A stretch of 64,000 nt of DNA from Janthinobacterium sp. 67 (GCF_002797895.1 NZ_PGES01000001.1:5704001-5768000), one strand, 5' to 3'. Counted from the stretch's first letter, positions 46,607 through 56,100 are shown. Translations and numbers: made by a program. Notes: generated by a model from the letters alone, not told the origin.

Positions 46607-47050
46607 ATGCATGCAGCACACAGGCAGAACCTTGCGGCAACGCGCCATGCGCGCGGCTTTACCTTGCTCGAATTGCTGGTCGTGATCGTGATCATCGGCT
46701 TGCTGGCGGCGTATGTCGGCCCCAAGTATTTCGCCCAGTTGGGCAAGTCGGAAGTGACGGTGGCCAAGGCGCAGATCGAGGCGTTTGAAAAATCGCTCGA
46801 CACCTACCGCCTCGACGTGGGGCGCTATCCGACCACGGAAGAGGGTTTGGCCGCGCTGCTGGTGGCGCCGCCCGCCGCCGGCACGCGCTGGAATGGCCCC
46901 TACCTGAAAAAAGCCGTGCCGCTCGACCCGTGGGGTCATGCCTATCAATACCGCGCACCCGGCAGCAAGGGCGAGTACGACATCGTCTCGATGGGCAAGG
47001 ATGGCCAGCCGGGCGGCAGCGGCGAGAATGCCGACATCAGCTCGCAATAG
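46607..47050 (+). CDS. gspG: Major pseudopilin GspG
   Basis: First gene of a type II secretion / type IV pilus-like operon; 147 aa. The prepilin cleavage and helix motif is RGFTLLELLVVIVIIGLLAA, with Glu5 of the mature protein (after Gly-Phe) present. The T2SS G pattern continues: DTYRLDVGRYPTTEEGLAAL, GPYLKKAVPLDPWGHAYQY and SKGEYDIVSMGKDGQPGG, the calcium-binding GspG ending. It should form the pseudopilus shaft. AAGGAG is 7 nt upstream of ATG 46607. No prepilin peptidase is encoded in the window. Confidence 0.93.
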   Translation: MHAAHRQNLAATRHARGFTLLELLVVIVIIGLLAAYVGPKYFAQLGKSEVTVAKAQIEAFEKSLDTYRLDVGRYPTTEEGLAALLVAPPAAGTRWNGPYLKKAVPLDPWGHAYQYRAPGSKGEYDIVSMGKDGQPGGSGENADISSQ

Positions 47051-47086
47051 CGCCAGCACCATTCTTTTTCCTACGGACAAGCCATC

Positions 47087-48292
47087 ATGCAGTTCGAAGT
47101 ACGCGCGCTTTCCACGGACCAGGCCGTAGCTACCTTGCAGACGTGCGTGATCGACGGGCGCGACGAGGCCGACGCGCGCCGCCAGGCCGAGGCGCGCGGC
47201 CTGTTCGTCAGCGCCATCCGCCCCGTGCGGGCCACGCCGTTCAGCGCGGCCGGGCGCCAGCGGGCGCGGGCGCTGCCCCTGCTGCTGTTCAGCCAGGAAT
47301 TGCTGGCGCTGCTGCAGGCGGGCCTGGGCATCGTCGAAGCGCTGGAAGCCTTGCTGGAAAAGGAAGCCTCGCCGGCCACGCGCAGCGTGCTCACGCGCCT
47401 GCTGGAAGGCTTACGCGAAGGCAAGCGCTTTTCCGCCGTGCTGGGCGAGCAATCTGAACTGTTTCCTCCCTTGTACATCGGCATCGTCAAGGCGGCCGAG
47501 GGCACGAGCGACTTGCCGCGCGCGCTGTCGCGTTACATCGATTACCAGCAGCGCATCGATGCGGTGCGGTCCAAGATCGTCAGCGCCGCCATCTATCCCG
47601 CCATCCTGCTGGCCGTGGGCGGCGGCGTCAGCGCCTTCCTGATCAGCTATGTGGTGCCCCGTTTCGCCGAGGTATACCAGGGCGCCGGGCGCAACCTGCC
47701 GTGGATGTCGCAAGTGATGCTCAGCTGGGGCCAGTTCGTCACCGAACACGGCGTGCTGTTGCTGCTGGGCCTGGCGCTGGTCGGCAGCATCGTGTTGACT
47801 GCCGTGCGGCGCGTGCTGCGCAATGGCGGCGTGGCGCGCCTGCTGGCGAAACTGCCCGGCATCGGCGAGCGCGTGCGCATCTATGAATTGTCGCGCCTGT
47901 ACCTGACCCTGGGCATGCTGGCCGAGGGCGGCATCACCATCGTGCAGGCGATCGCCACCGTGCAGGCCATGGTCTCGCCGGGCATGCAGGCGTCCTTGCA
48001 GCGGGCGCGCGGCGCCATCGAGGCGGGCCAGCCCCTGTCGTCGGCGTTCGAGCAGCACCAATTGACGACGCCCATTTCCCTGCGCATGCTGCGCGTGGGC
48101 GAGCGCACGGGCGACATGGGGCCCATGCTGACGCAGTCGGCCGCTTTTTACGACGGCGAAATCAGCCGCTGGATCGACCGTTTTACGCGCACCTTCGAAC
48201 CCTTGCTGATGGCCGCCATCGGCCTCGTCGTGGGCGCCATCGTGATCCTGCTGTACATGCCCATCTTTGACCTTGCCGGCGATATTTCATGA
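47087..48292 (+). CDS. gspF: Inner-membrane assembly platform protein GspF
   Basis: Polytopic platform protein of 401 aa with two T2SSF domains: first LPLLLFSQELLALLQAGLGI and GLREGKRFSAVLGEQSELF, then ELSRLYLTLGMLAEGGITIV and ARGAIEAGQPLSSAFEQHQL. Three membrane helices are visible near 170, 220 and 375 (EPLLMAAIGLVVGAIVILLY). It couples the GspE motor to pseudopilin assembly. Its last four bases overlap gspE. Confidence 0.92.
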   Translation: MQFEVRALSTDQAVATLQTCVIDGRDEADARRQAEARGLFVSAIRPVRATPFSAAGRQRARALPLLLFSQELLALLQAGLGIVEALEALLEKEASPATRSVLTRLLEGLREGKRFSAVLGEQSELFPPLYIGIVKAAEGTSDLPRALSRYIDYQQRIDAVRSKIVSAAIYPAILLAVGGGVSAFLISYVVPRFAEVYQGAGRNLPWMSQVMLSWGQFVTEHGVLLLLGLALVGSIVLTAVRRVLRNGGVARLLAKLPGIGERVRIYELSRLYLTLGMLAEGGITIVQAIATVQAMVSPGMQASLQRARGAIEAGQPLSSAFEQHQLTTPISLRMLRVGERTGDMGPMLTQSAAFYDGEISRWIDRFTRTFEPLLMAAIGLVVGAIVILLYMPIFDLAGDIS

Positions 48293-49983
48293 ACCAGATT
48301 TCCTCCGTTCCTGTCGCCATCGATCCCGCGCTGCTGCAGCGCGCGCGTATCCTGAGCCGGCAATCGAAGCGCAGCCTGGTCGAGGAATTGCAGGAGCTGA
48401 GCGGCATCGAGGCGCGCGCCGTGGTGCGCGAACTGGCGCGCCCGTTCGGCCTGGACGTGCTGGAAACGGCCGACATGCTGGCCTTGTCTCCCGCCTTCGA
48501 CGTGCTGCCCCTGTCGCAGGCGCTGGCGCGCCACAGCGTGCTGCTGCGCGCCGCCGGCGGCCAGCTGGTGGGCGTGATCGCCGACCCGTTCGACCTCGAC
48601 CTGCAAACCTGGCTCGGCGCGCGCGCCGGGCAGGGCGTCTTGGACGTGCGCCTGGCGCTGCAGGCCGACATCGGCGCCTATTTGTCGAAGCAGGAAGAAT
48701 CGGCGCGCGCCGTCGACAGCCTGCTGCCGGGCGCCGCCACCGACGCGCGGCGCGACGGCAAGACGGCCGCCGTGCTGTCGTTCGCCAGCGTCTCGGAAGC
48801 GGCCAGCCCCGCCGTCAAGCTGGTCAACTCGACCCTGTATGACGCGCTGAAGGCGGGCGCCTCGGACATCCACCTGGAAAGCACGGCTGGCGGCCTAGCC
48901 GTCAAGTACAGGGTCGACGGCGTGCTCGATCACGCCACGTCCGTCAACGGCATCGAAGTGGCCGAGCACATCATCTCGCGCCTGAAAGTGCTGGCCGAAC
49001 TCGATATCGCCGAGCGCCGCGTGCCGCAGGACGGCAGCTTCCGCGTCGAATCGGGCGGGCGCGAAATCGACTTGCGCGTCTCCATCATGCCCAGCATCCA
49101 TGGCGAGGATGCCGTCATCCGCATCCTCGACAAGCGCGCCATGATAGAGGCGTATGGCGCGCTGACCCTCGAAGCGCTGGGCTTTGACTCGCCATCGCTG
49201 GTCGCCTTGCGCGCGCTGGCGCAGGAAGCCTATGGCATGCTGCTCGTCACCGGCCCCACGGGCTCGGGCAAGACGACGACCTTGTATGCGGCGCTGACGG
49301 AAATCCATAACGGGCGCGAAAAGATCATCACCATCGAAGACCCCGTCGAATATCAGCTGCCCGGCATTTTGCAAATCCCTGTCAATGAAAAGAAGGGACT
49401 GACCTTTGCCAAGGGCTTGCGTTCCATCCTGCGCCACGACCCCGACAAGATCATGGTGGGCGAGATCCGCGACCGCGAGACGGCGGAAATCGCCGTGCAG
49501 TCGGCCCTCACGGGCCACCTGGTGCTCACCACCGTGCATGCGAATAATGTGTTCGACGTGTTCGGCCGTTTTACGCACATGGGCATCGACCCGTATGCCT
49601 TCGTCTCGGCCCTGAACGGCATCTGGGCGCAGCGGCTGATCCGCACCAACTGCCCCCATTGCGCCACGGAGTACACGCCGGACGACAGTGAGCTGGCCAG
49701 CGTGGGCCTGGCGCGCGCCGACGTGGGCGAGTATCAATTCAAGCAGGGCAAGGGTTGCGGCGATTGCCGCGGCACCGGTTACAAGGGGCGCCGCTCGATC
49801 GCCGAGATTCTCGTACTGACCGATGAAATTCGCGAACTGATCGTCGATAAAAAACCGATCCGCCAGATCAAGGCGGCCGCGTATGCGAACGGCACGCGCA
49901 GCCTGCGCCTGGCGGCGCTGGAACTGGTCAAGCGGGGCGCCACCACCATCACGGAAATCAAGAGGGTCACCCTGCATGCGTAG
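48289..49983 (+). CDS. gspE: Secretion ATPase GspE/PilB
   Basis: Hexameric ATPase of 564 aa. The N-terminal domain is about 1-140. The catalytic part has a Walker A GPTGSGKTT, an Asp box ITIEDPVEYQLPGI, a Walker B DPDKIMVGEIRDRETAEIAV and the His box GHLVLTTVHANN. Four cysteines form the usual zinc site (TNCPHCATEY and KGCGDCRGTGYKGRR). It drives pseudopilus assembly with GspF. It overlaps gspF by four bases and the next gene by eight, so the operon is tightly coupled. Confidence 0.94.
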   Translation: MNQISSVPVAIDPALLQRARILSRQSKRSLVEELQELSGIEARAVVRELARPFGLDVLETADMLALSPAFDVLPLSQALARHSVLLRAAGGQLVGVIADPFDLDLQTWLGARAGQGVLDVRLALQADIGAYLSKQEESARAVDSLLPGAATDARRDGKTAAVLSFASVSEAASPAVKLVNSTLYDALKAGASDIHLESTAGGLAVKYRVDGVLDHATSVNGIEVAEHIISRLKVLAELDIAERRVPQDGSFRVESGGREIDLRVSIMPSIHGEDAVIRILDKRAMIEAYGALTLEALGFDSPSLVALRALAQEAYGMLLVTGPTGSGKTTTLYAALTEIHNGREKIITIEDPVEYQLPGILQIPVNEKKGLTFAKGLRSILRHDPDKIMVGEIRDRETAEIAVQSALTGHLVLTTVHANNVFDVFGRFTHMGIDPYAFVSALNGIWAQRLIRTNCPHCATEYTPDDSELASVGLARADVGEYQFKQGKGCGDCRGTGYKGRRSIAEILVLTDEIRELIVDKKPIRQIKAAAYANGTRSLRLAALELVKRGATTITEIKRVTLHA

Positions 49984-50794
49984 AGGTCTCGGACAAGGAT
50001 TGCGCCTGGGCGTGGCGGCGGGCAAGGTGAGCCTGTGGCGCAGCAGCCGCTGGCGCACGCCCGCATGGACCTCGCTCGGCGAAGCCGCGTATGCACCGGA
50101 CGACGCGGCGTACGGCGGCTTTGCCGCCCTGGGCCAGGCGCTGGAACAGATACTGCCGGCTGGCGAATACGCGGGCTGGCCCTTGTCCGTGGTGCTCGAC
50201 GATGGACTGGCGCGCCTGTGGCAAGTGGACATGCCGCAAGGCGCCGCGCGCCTGGTCGACATCGAGGCGGCCGCCGCGCTGCGCTTCCAGTCGCTGTATG
50301 GCGATGCGCCGGGCCTGTGGCACATGAGCCGCGCCTGGGATGCGCGCGCGCCCTTCTTTTGCGCCGTGCCCCGTGCGCTGCTGGCGCAGCTGACGCGCGT
50401 GGCCGACGCACGCAAGCTGGCCCTGATTTTCATTACGCCGCAATTCGCGCGCCACTGGAACCGCTGGCACGGTGCCTTGAAGCCGGGCGCCTGGTTTGGC
50501 CAGTTGCAGGAAAATACCCTGACCCTGGGCGTGCGCCACGATGGCCGCCTGCGCGCCGTGCGCGCGCTGCCCGTGCCGCCTGGCGCTGGCAGGGACTGGC
50601 TGGCGCAGACCTTGGCGCGCGAGGCGCTGCTGCAAGGCGTATGCGCACCGGCGCTGCTGCAGCTGTGCGGCGCGCCGCCGTCCGCATGGCTGACGCCGGC
50701 GAAAGAACTCCACTGCCAGCTTTTTTCTACGCCGGACGGGGAAGGCGCCTTGTCGCCTGCCGCCCGGCTGGCGCATAGCGGAGGCGTGGCATGA
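49976..50794 (+). CDS. PilM/GspL-like cytoplasmic assembly protein (divergent)
   Basis: Soluble protein of 272 aa, starting with ATG 49976 inside the gspE end. The beginning, RLGVAAGKVSLWRSS, resembles the actin-like fold opening of PilM and the cytosolic GspL domain. LARLWQVDMPQGAARLVDIE and FAVPRALLAQ-like segments follow, but conserved ATP-binding motifs of PilM are not evident. It has no membrane helix. By position (E, then M-N-O-P-like genes, then D) it should be the cytosolic part of an alignment complex. Assignment rests on gene order and weak sequence similarity. Confidence 0.62.
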   Translation: MRRGLGQGLRLGVAAGKVSLWRSSRWRTPAWTSLGEAAYAPDDAAYGGFAALGQALEQILPAGEYAGWPLSVVLDDGLARLWQVDMPQGAARLVDIEAAAALRFQSLYGDAPGLWHMSRAWDARAPFFCAVPRALLAQLTRVADARKLALIFITPQFARHWNRWHGALKPGAWFGQLQENTLTLGVRHDGRLRAVRALPVPPGAGRDWLAQTLAREALLQGVCAPALLQLCGAPPSAWLTPAKELHCQLFSTPDGEGALSPAARLAHSGGVA

Positions 50795-51339
50795 CGCGCC
50801 TCGATATCGATTTCGCGCCGCCAAACTGGCGCCGCAGCCTGCACCGCGTGCCCGCGTGGGCGTGGTGCGTCGGCGCGCTGGGCGTGGCGCTGGCCGTCAC
50901 GGCGGCGTACGGCGGCAGCGCCGCGCTGCAGCGCCAGCAGCTGCGCGAGGGACAGTTGCAGCGCGCCCAGCAGCGCGTGCTGGCTGCCACGCAGGGGCCG
51001 GCGCCGGTGGTGTCCACGCCGATCGCACCCGCACAGGCGGCGGCCGTGAACGCGGCCATCCTGCAATTGAACCTGCCGTGGCGCGACCTGCAGGATGCGC
51101 TGGCCAGCGCCACGCCGCCCACCGTCGCGCTGCTGGCGCTGGAACCGGACGCGCGCAAGCGGATATTGAAAATCACGGCCGAAACCACCGGCAGCGACGC
51201 CATGGTGGCCTACATCGCGCAATTGAAGCGGCAGGAGCTGTTCGGCACGCGCGTGCAGCTGCTGCGCCATGAAATCAACGCGCTCGATCCGAACAAACCC
51301 TTGCGCTTCCAACTCGAAGCGCGCTGGGGCACGCCATGA
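50791..51339 (+). CDS. PilN-like inner-membrane alignment protein
   Basis: Bitopic protein of 182 aa. The N-terminus LDIDFAPPNWRRSLHRVPAW is a PilN-type cytosolic segment (short D-F-x-P motif then basic residues). One membrane helix spans about 24-45 (AWCVGALGVALAVTAAY). A coiled coil (LQRQQLREGQLQRAQQRVLA) and a ferredoxin-like periplasmic domain follow (VALLALEPDARKRILKITAE). It would pair with the PilO-like protein. Four-base overlaps connect it to the genes on both sides. Confidence 0.72.
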   Translation: MTRLDIDFAPPNWRRSLHRVPAWAWCVGALGVALAVTAAYGGSAALQRQQLREGQLQRAQQRVLAATQGPAPVVSTPIAPAQAAAVNAAILQLNLPWRDLQDALASATPPTVALLALEPDARKRILKITAETTGSDAMVAYIAQLKRQELFGTRVQLLRHEINALDPNKPLRFQLEARWGTP

Positions 51340-51908
51340 TGGCCATCGACCTCAATACCTTGCGCCTGCGCGCGCAGCTGCTGTTGCGCCGCCTGGGCGC
51401 GGCAGCCTGCGTGGCCGTGGCCCTGCTCGCGCTGGGCGTGGCCGCCTGGGTGTGGGCCTGGCAGCAGCGCGCCGTGGCGACGCAGCTGGAAGCGCGGCCC
51501 TTGCCGCAGCCAGCGCTGGCCGTGGTGGCCGCGGCGGCGCCGGCGACGGCCAGCGAAAACCTGGCGCGCTTTTATGCCGCCTTGGGACAGCAGCGCCACG
51601 CGGAGCAGCAGGTCAAGCAGCTGTTCGACCTGGCCGCGAAAAACGGCTTGCTGCTGGCGCAGGGTGAATACAAGAGCGGCTACGACAAGGCCAGCCGGGT
51701 CGCTACCTACCAGGTGACCTTGCCGCTGAAGGGCAGTTATGCGGCCGTGTCGCAGTTCGCGCTGCAAGCGCTGCGCGCCGTCCCTTTCGCCTCGCTCGAC
51801 GAACTGAGTTTTCGCCGCGAGCAGATCGCCGATACGGATCTCGAAGCGCGCTTGCGCCTGACCTTTTATCTGAGCGATGCGCCGGGCGCTGCGGGAGAGG
51901 TGCCGTGA
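51336..51908 (+). CDS. PilO/GspM-like inner-membrane protein
   Basis: Bitopic protein of 190 aa. The single membrane helix is about 22-45 (GAAACVAVALLALGVAAWVW). A periplasmic coiled-coil and ferredoxin-like domain follow: LGQQRHAEQQVKQLFDLAAK, then GEYKSGYDKASRVATYQVTL and PLKGSYAAVSQFALQALRAV, the latter resembling the second half of PilO. It probably dimerises with the PilN-like protein. It overlaps the neighbours by four bases on each side. Confidence 0.72.
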   Translation: MMAIDLNTLRLRAQLLLRRLGAAACVAVALLALGVAAWVWAWQQRAVATQLEARPLPQPALAVVAAAAPATASENLARFYAALGQQRHAEQQVKQLFDLAAKNGLLLAQGEYKSGYDKASRVATYQVTLPLKGSYAAVSQFALQALRAVPFASLDELSFRREQIADTDLEARLRLTFYLSDAPGAAGEVP

Positions 51909-52426
51909 CCCCGCGCCATTATCTGATGCTGGCCGGCGTGCTGGGCGCGGGTGCCTTGCTGCTGTTCGGCGAGCGCCAGCCCGTGGCCGACGTGGCCGAA
52001 GCCGTGGAGCGGGCCGTCGCGCCCGCGCGCCATGCGGCGGCCAAGGCGCCGGCCGCGCAGCCGGCCATCCTGGCCCTGCTGCCGCGCAGCGAAGTGGCGG
52101 GCGAGGATGGCGATACCTTTGGCGGCGCCGGCGCGGTCTTCCAGAGCCAGAACTGGAATCCGCCGCCGCCAAAAATGGCGGTGACGGCCGCGCCGCCGCC
52201 ACCGCCGCCGATGGCGCCGCCGCTGCCCTTCGTCTACCTGGGCAAGGCGGCCGCCGACGGCGCCTGGGAAGTGTTTTTGTCGCGCGCCGACAAGACGTAT
52301 ATCGTGCGCGCCAATACCGTCATCGACGGCGCCTACAAGGTCGTGGCGATCGCGCCGCCCGTCATGACGCTTACCTACTTGCCGTTGAACCAGGTTCAGC
52401 AGCTCAACATTGGAGTTTCCGAGTGA
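51905..52426 (+). CDS. PilP/GspC-like periplasmic linker protein
   Basis: Protein of 173 aa with an N-terminal membrane anchor (YLMLAGVLGAGALLLFG). A variable linker with a polyproline stretch (APPPPPPMAPPLP) leads to a compact beta domain, FVYLGKAAADGAWEVFLSRA, DKTYIVRANTVIDGAYKVVA and LTYLPLNQVQQLNIG, which resembles the HR domain of PilP and GspC. It should bridge the inner-membrane complex to the secretin. The start is GTG 51905, overlapping the preceding gene. The last base is shared with the gspD start. Confidence 0.7.
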   Translation: MTPRHYLMLAGVLGAGALLLFGERQPVADVAEAVERAVAPARHAAAKAPAAQPAILALLPRSEVAGEDGDTFGGAGAVFQSQNWNPPPPKMAVTAAPPPPPPMAPPLPFVYLGKAAADGAWEVFLSRADKTYIVRANTVIDGAYKVVAIAPPVMTLTYLPLNQVQQLNIGVSE

Positions 52427-54459
52427 TGTCTCGTTCCTTTTCATCGGCGCTGCTGCCGGTACTGCTGGTGCTGCTGTCCGGCTGCGCAGGGCAGCAAGCC
52501 TACCGCGACGGGCGCGAGCTGATCGCGCAAGACCAGGTGCCGGCCGGCCTGCAAAAGCTGCAGGAAGCGCTGCAGCAAGACCCCGGCAACGCGCAATACC
52601 GCAGCGCCTATCTGCAGGCGCGCGAACGGGCGACCGGCAGCCGCTTGCAGCAGGCCGAGCGGCAGGCGCAGGCGGGGCAGGCCGAGCTGGCGCGTGCCTC
52701 CTTCATGAGCGTGCTGGAAATCGATGCGCAGAACGAGCGCGCCAACAGCGGCTTGCGCGCGCTCGATCGCGAGCAGCGCCAGGGCAAGCTGCTGGCCGAG
52801 GCGCAGAAGGATATCGACGCGAAGCGCTACGACCCCGCGCGCCAGCGCCTGAACGCCATCCTCACGGAGCAGCCGGCTCACGCCGGCGCGCGCGCGCTGC
52901 TGCGCGACGTCGACGAAAAAACGGCGCCGCCCGTGGTCGAATCGGGCCTGGCCAAGTCGTACAAGCAGCCGATCACGATCGAGTTCCGCGACGCGCCGCT
53001 GAAACAGGTGTTCGAGCTGATCGCGCGCCGCTCGGGCCTCAATTTCGTCTTCGACAAGGACGTCAAGGCGGACGCGAAGACGTCGATCTTCCTGAAGAAC
53101 AGCACGGTGGAATCGGCCGTCTACTTCCTGCTGGTGACGAACCAGCTGGAACAGCAGGTGATGGATGCAAACACGATCCTGATCTATCCGAACGTGGCGG
53201 CAAAATTGAAGGAATACCAGGAAGTGCTGGTGAAAACCTTCTTCCTGGCGAACGCGGACGCCAAGCAGGTGGCCAACACGCTCAAGACCATTTTGAAAAC
53301 GCGCGACGTGGTGGCCGATGAAAAGCTCAACCTCGTCATCGTGCGCGACACGCCCGAGGCGATCCGTCTGGCCGAACGCCTGATCGCGCTGCAGGACGTG
53401 CCCGAGGCGGAAGTGGTGCTGGAGCTGGAAATCCTCGAAGTCAAGCGCAGTCGCCTGATGGAACTGGGCGTGGCCTGGCCGACGAGCCTGACCCTCACGC
53501 CGCTTTCCACCTCGGGCGGGATAGGCCTGACCATCAATGATTTGAATAACCTGAACCAGCGCACCATCGGCGTGAGCGACCTGTCCGTGACGGCGAACCT
53601 CAAGAAGACGGATGGCGACGCGAACATCCTGGCCAACCCGCGCATCCGCGTGCGCAACCGGGAAAAGGCGAAATTCGTCATCGGCGACAGGGTGCCCGTG
53701 GTGACCACCACCATTTCGCCGGGCACGGGCGGCTTTGCTTCCGAGTCGATCAGCTACCTGGACGTGGGCCTGACGGTGAACGTCGAGCCGACCATCTATT
53801 TGAACAATGAAGTGGGCATCCGCATCTCGCTCGAAGTGAGCAACCTGGGCGCGGCCACCACCACCCGCAGCGGCTCGACCCTGTACCAGATCGGCACGCG
53901 CCAGGCGTCGACCATGCTGCAGCTGAAGGATGGCGAAAACCAGGTGCTGGCGGGCCTGCTCAATAATGAGGAACGCAGTTCCGGCAACAAGGTGCCGGGC
54001 CTGGGCGACATCCCCGTGCTGGGGCGGCTGTTCGGCAGCAGCAAGGATGACAGCCAGAAGACGGAAATCGTGCTGTCGGTTACGCCGCACCTGGTGCGCA
54101 CGGTGCAGCGTCCGGAAGCGAAGGAATCGGAATTCTCGGCCGGCACTGAAGGCAGCTTCCGCCGCCGTCCCGACATGGCGGCCAAGGCGCCCACGCAGAT
54201 GCCGGGTACGGTGATCGTGCGTTCCGGCCCGTCGGCCGTCGGCATGCAGCCGGCGCCGGCGCAGCCGATGATGACGCCGGGCGCTCTGCCGGCGCCGCTG
54301 CCGCAGACGGTGCCCGCGCCGGAAGTGGCGCCGTCGCCCGAGCCGGCCCCGTCGCCCCTGCCGATATCGTCGGGCCAGCCCGTGCCGCTGCAGGCGGCGC
54401 CCTTGCCGCTGTCATCGAGCCAGCCTGTGCCCGTGGCGCCGCCACCGCCCGCCAAATGA
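52426..54459 (+). CDS. gspD: Secretin GspD/PilQ-like
   Basis: Outer-membrane secretin of 677 aa with a lipobox ([12 protein letters not shown]), so a lipoprotein signal. Residues 25-160 form a TPR-like helical domain ([20 protein letters not shown]). The N0/N1-like part runs from [20 protein letters not shown] to [20 protein letters not shown]. The secretin channel has [40 protein letters not shown] and [20 protein letters not shown] with [14 protein letters not shown]. The last 100 residues are Pro/Ala-rich and of low complexity. The reading frame extends upstream to 51877 but ATG 52426 begins the lipoprotein signal. Confidence 0.92.
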   Translation: MSRSFSSALLPVLLVLLSGCAGQQAYRDGRELIAQDQVPAGLQKLQEALQQDPGNAQYRSAYLQARERATGSRLQQAERQAQAGQAELARASFMSVLEIDAQNERANSGLRALDREQRQGKLLAEAQKDIDAKRYDPARQRLNAILTEQPAHAGARALLRDVDEKTAPPVVESGLAKSYKQPITIEFRDAPLKQVFELIARRSGLNFVFDKDVKADAKTSIFLKNSTVESAVYFLLVTNQLEQQVMDANTILIYPNVAAKLKEYQEVLVKTFFLANADAKQVANTLKTILKTRDVVADEKLNLVIVRDTPEAIRLAERLIALQDVPEAEVVLELEILEVKRSRLMELGVAWPTSLTLTPLSTSGGIGLTINDLNNLNQRTIGVSDLSVTANLKKTDGDANILANPRIRVRNREKAKFVIGDRVPVVTTTISPGTGGFASESISYLDVGLTVNVEPTIYLNNEVGIRISLEVSNLGAATTTRSGSTLYQIGTRQASTMLQLKDGENQVLAGLLNNEERSSGNKVPGLGDIPVLGRLFGSSKDDSQKTEIVLSVTPHLVRTVQRPEAKESEFSAGTEGSFRRRPDMAAKAPTQMPGTVIVRSGPSAVGMQPAPAQPMMTPGALPAPLPQTVPAPEVAPSPEPAPSPLPISSGQPVPLQAAPLPLSSSQPVPVAPPPPAK

Positions 54460-54947
54460 GACTGGCGCATGCACAGGGTGGGCGGGACGGTTTCACCCTG
54501 ATCGAACTGCTGGTGACCCTGGCCATCCTGGGCGTGCTGGCCACCCTGGTGATCCCCGTCACGCAGGTGACGGTGCAGCGGCGCCAGGAACAGGAATTGC
54601 GGCGCGCGCTGCGCGAGATCCGCCAGGGGATCGATGCGTATAAACGGGCCGGCGACGAGGGCCGCATAGCGCGCGCGCCTGACGCCAGCGGCTATCCGAA
54701 AAGCCTGGAACTGCTGGTCGAGGGCGTGCCGGACCAGCGCAACCCGAAGCGCAGCAAGATGTTCTTTTTGCGCCGCGTGCCGCGCGACCCGTTCAATGGG
54801 AACGCGGGCCTCGGCGATGCGCAAACCTGGGGCAAGCGCAGCTACGCCAGCGAGGCGGCCGAGCCGCGCGAAGGCGACGATGTGTACGATGTGTACAGCA
54901 CATCCGGCAAGACGGGATTGAACAACGTGCCCTACCGTTTATGGTGA
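54456..54947 (+). CDS. Pseudopilin (GspG/H-like)
   Basis: Prepilin-like protein of 163 aa: [20 protein letters not shown] after the cleavable Gly gives a mature Phe1 and Glu5. The body includes [20 protein letters not shown] and YKRAGDEG, then [19 protein letters not shown] and [20 protein letters not shown], close to the GspG layout but longer. It is the second G-like pseudopilin of the operon. It overlaps gspD by four bases and is followed after 3 bp by the next. Confidence 0.87.
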   Translation: MRLAHAQGGRDGFTLIELLVTLAILGVLATLVIPVTQVTVQRRQEQELRRALREIRQGIDAYKRAGDEGRIARAPDASGYPKSLELLVEGVPDQRNPKRSKMFFLRRVPRDPFNGNAGLGDAQTWGKRSYASEAAEPREGDDVYDVYSTSGKTGLNNVPYRLW

Positions 54948-54950
54948 ACC

Positions 54951-55343
54951 ATGCCCGCTGAAAAACCCCGAGTCCGCGCGCGCGGCTTTACCCTGATCGA
55001 ATTGCTGGTGGTGCTCGGCATCGTGGCGCTGCTGCTGACCCTGGCCGTGCCCCGTTATTTTCCCAGTCTCGACAAGGCGAAGGAAACCGTGCTGGCGGAT
55101 AATTTGCGCAACCTGCGCACCACCATCGACCAGTTCCACGGCGATACGGGGCGCTATCCCGATTCCCTGGAGCAACTGGTGGAAAAGAAATACCTGCGCG
55201 CCATGCCCATCGATCCCATCACGGACAGCGACAGCAGCTGGCTCATCGTGCCGCCGCCCGACGATACGCCGGGCCAGGTGTATGACGTGAAAAGCGGCGC
55301 GCCCGGCAAGGACCGCAGCGGCACGCCGTTTGCCGACTGGTAG
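54951..55343 (+). CDS. Pseudopilin (GspG-like)
   Basis: Prepilin-like protein of 130 aa: [20 protein letters not shown] with Glu5, then DNLRNLRTTIDQFHGDTGRY, PDSLEQLVEKKYLRAMPIDP and VYDVKSGAPGKDRSGTPFAD, a shortened GspG ending. It is the third G-like subunit in the window and could be the major subunit of the pseudopilus instead of the first gene. Its own start ATG 54951 follows the previous stop by 3 bp. Confidence 0.88.
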   Translation: MPAEKPRVRARGFTLIELLVVLGIVALLLTLAVPRYFPSLDKAKETVLADNLRNLRTTIDQFHGDTGRYPDSLEQLVEKKYLRAMPIDPITDSDSSWLIVPPPDDTPGQVYDVKSGAPGKDRSGTPFADW

Positions 55344-55348
55344 CGGCC

Positions 55349-55999
55349 ATGCACCGGTCTGCGCGCGGCCAGCGCGGTTTTACGTATCTGGGCCTGATCA
55401 TTCTGGTGGCCATCCTGGGTCTCGTGGGGGCGGCCGGGCTGAAGATGGGTTCCTTGCTGCAGCGCCAGGCGGCCGAGCAGGAACTGCTCGACATCGGCGC
55501 GCAGTTTGCAGATGCGCTCTACAGCTATGCGGCCGCCACGCCGCCGGGCCAGCCGCAACAGCCGCCGACCTTGGCCTCCTTGTTGCGCGATCCCCGCACG
55601 CCCCAGCTGCGCCGGCATCTGCGCAAGCTGTTTGTCGATCCCATCACGGGACGCGCCGAGTGGGGCCTGCTCTATCAGCCTGGCAGCAACGGCATCATTG
55701 GCGTGCACAGCCTGTCGCAGGCGGCGCCATTAAAAGTTGGCAATTTCGAGGCCCGGTTTGTCGGCTTCGAAGGCAAGGCGCATTTTTCGGAGTGGCGCTT
55801 CATGGCCGATTCCCGGGCGGCGTCCCTGCCATCCGCGGGAGCGGCGGCCGTGCCGGCGAGTGATGAAGCAGGCATCGCGCCCAGTGTGCCGGCGCCACCG
55901 TTGTTTTTCCGCCCTGTTACCCCGCCGCAAGAACCTGAGCCAGCAGAGCCAATTGAGGCGCCTGAACAGCAAAATCCTGCCGAAAACATTGCCGAGTAG
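55349..55999 (+). CDS. Atypical prepilin-like protein lacking Glu5
   Basis: Protein of 216 aa with a prepilin-like N-terminus QRGFTYLGLIILVAILGLVG, in which position 5 of the mature form is Gly rather than Glu. The folded part has LLDIGAQFADALYSYAAATP and LRKLFVDPITGRAEWGLLYQ and continues to about 165. The last 50 residues are acidic and Pro-rich (PPQEPEPAEPIEAPEQQNPA). In T2SS, GspK is the minor pseudopilin without Glu5 that forms the tip, so this may play a comparable role. It ends the operon, 5 bp after the preceding gene. Confidence 0.72.
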   Translation: MHRSARGQRGFTYLGLIILVAILGLVGAAGLKMGSLLQRQAAEQELLDIGAQFADALYSYAAATPPGQPQQPPTLASLLRDPRTPQLRRHLRKLFVDPITGRAEWGLLYQPGSNGIIGVHSLSQAAPLKVGNFEARFVGFEGKAHFSEWRFMADSRAASLPSAGAAAVPASDEAGIAPSVPAPPLFFRPVTPPQEPEPAEPIEAPEQQNPAENIAE

Positions 56000-56100
56000 G
56001 CGTTTTTACCTTAAAACATGGGAAAAATAAATACGTTCGCCGGTAACTATTCTTTTGTGGAAATTCATAGATATAGGCAAATATTTCATTTCGAAAATAG

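Noticed and set aside
48895..51312. 805-codon open frame on the minus strand
   Set aside because: Antisense to gspE and the PilM/N-like genes; no recognisable domain.
51877..52425. Possible N-terminal extension of the secretin by 183 residues
   Set aside because: It would overlap the PilP/GspC-like gene in another frame, and a lipoprotein signal begins exactly at ATG 52426.
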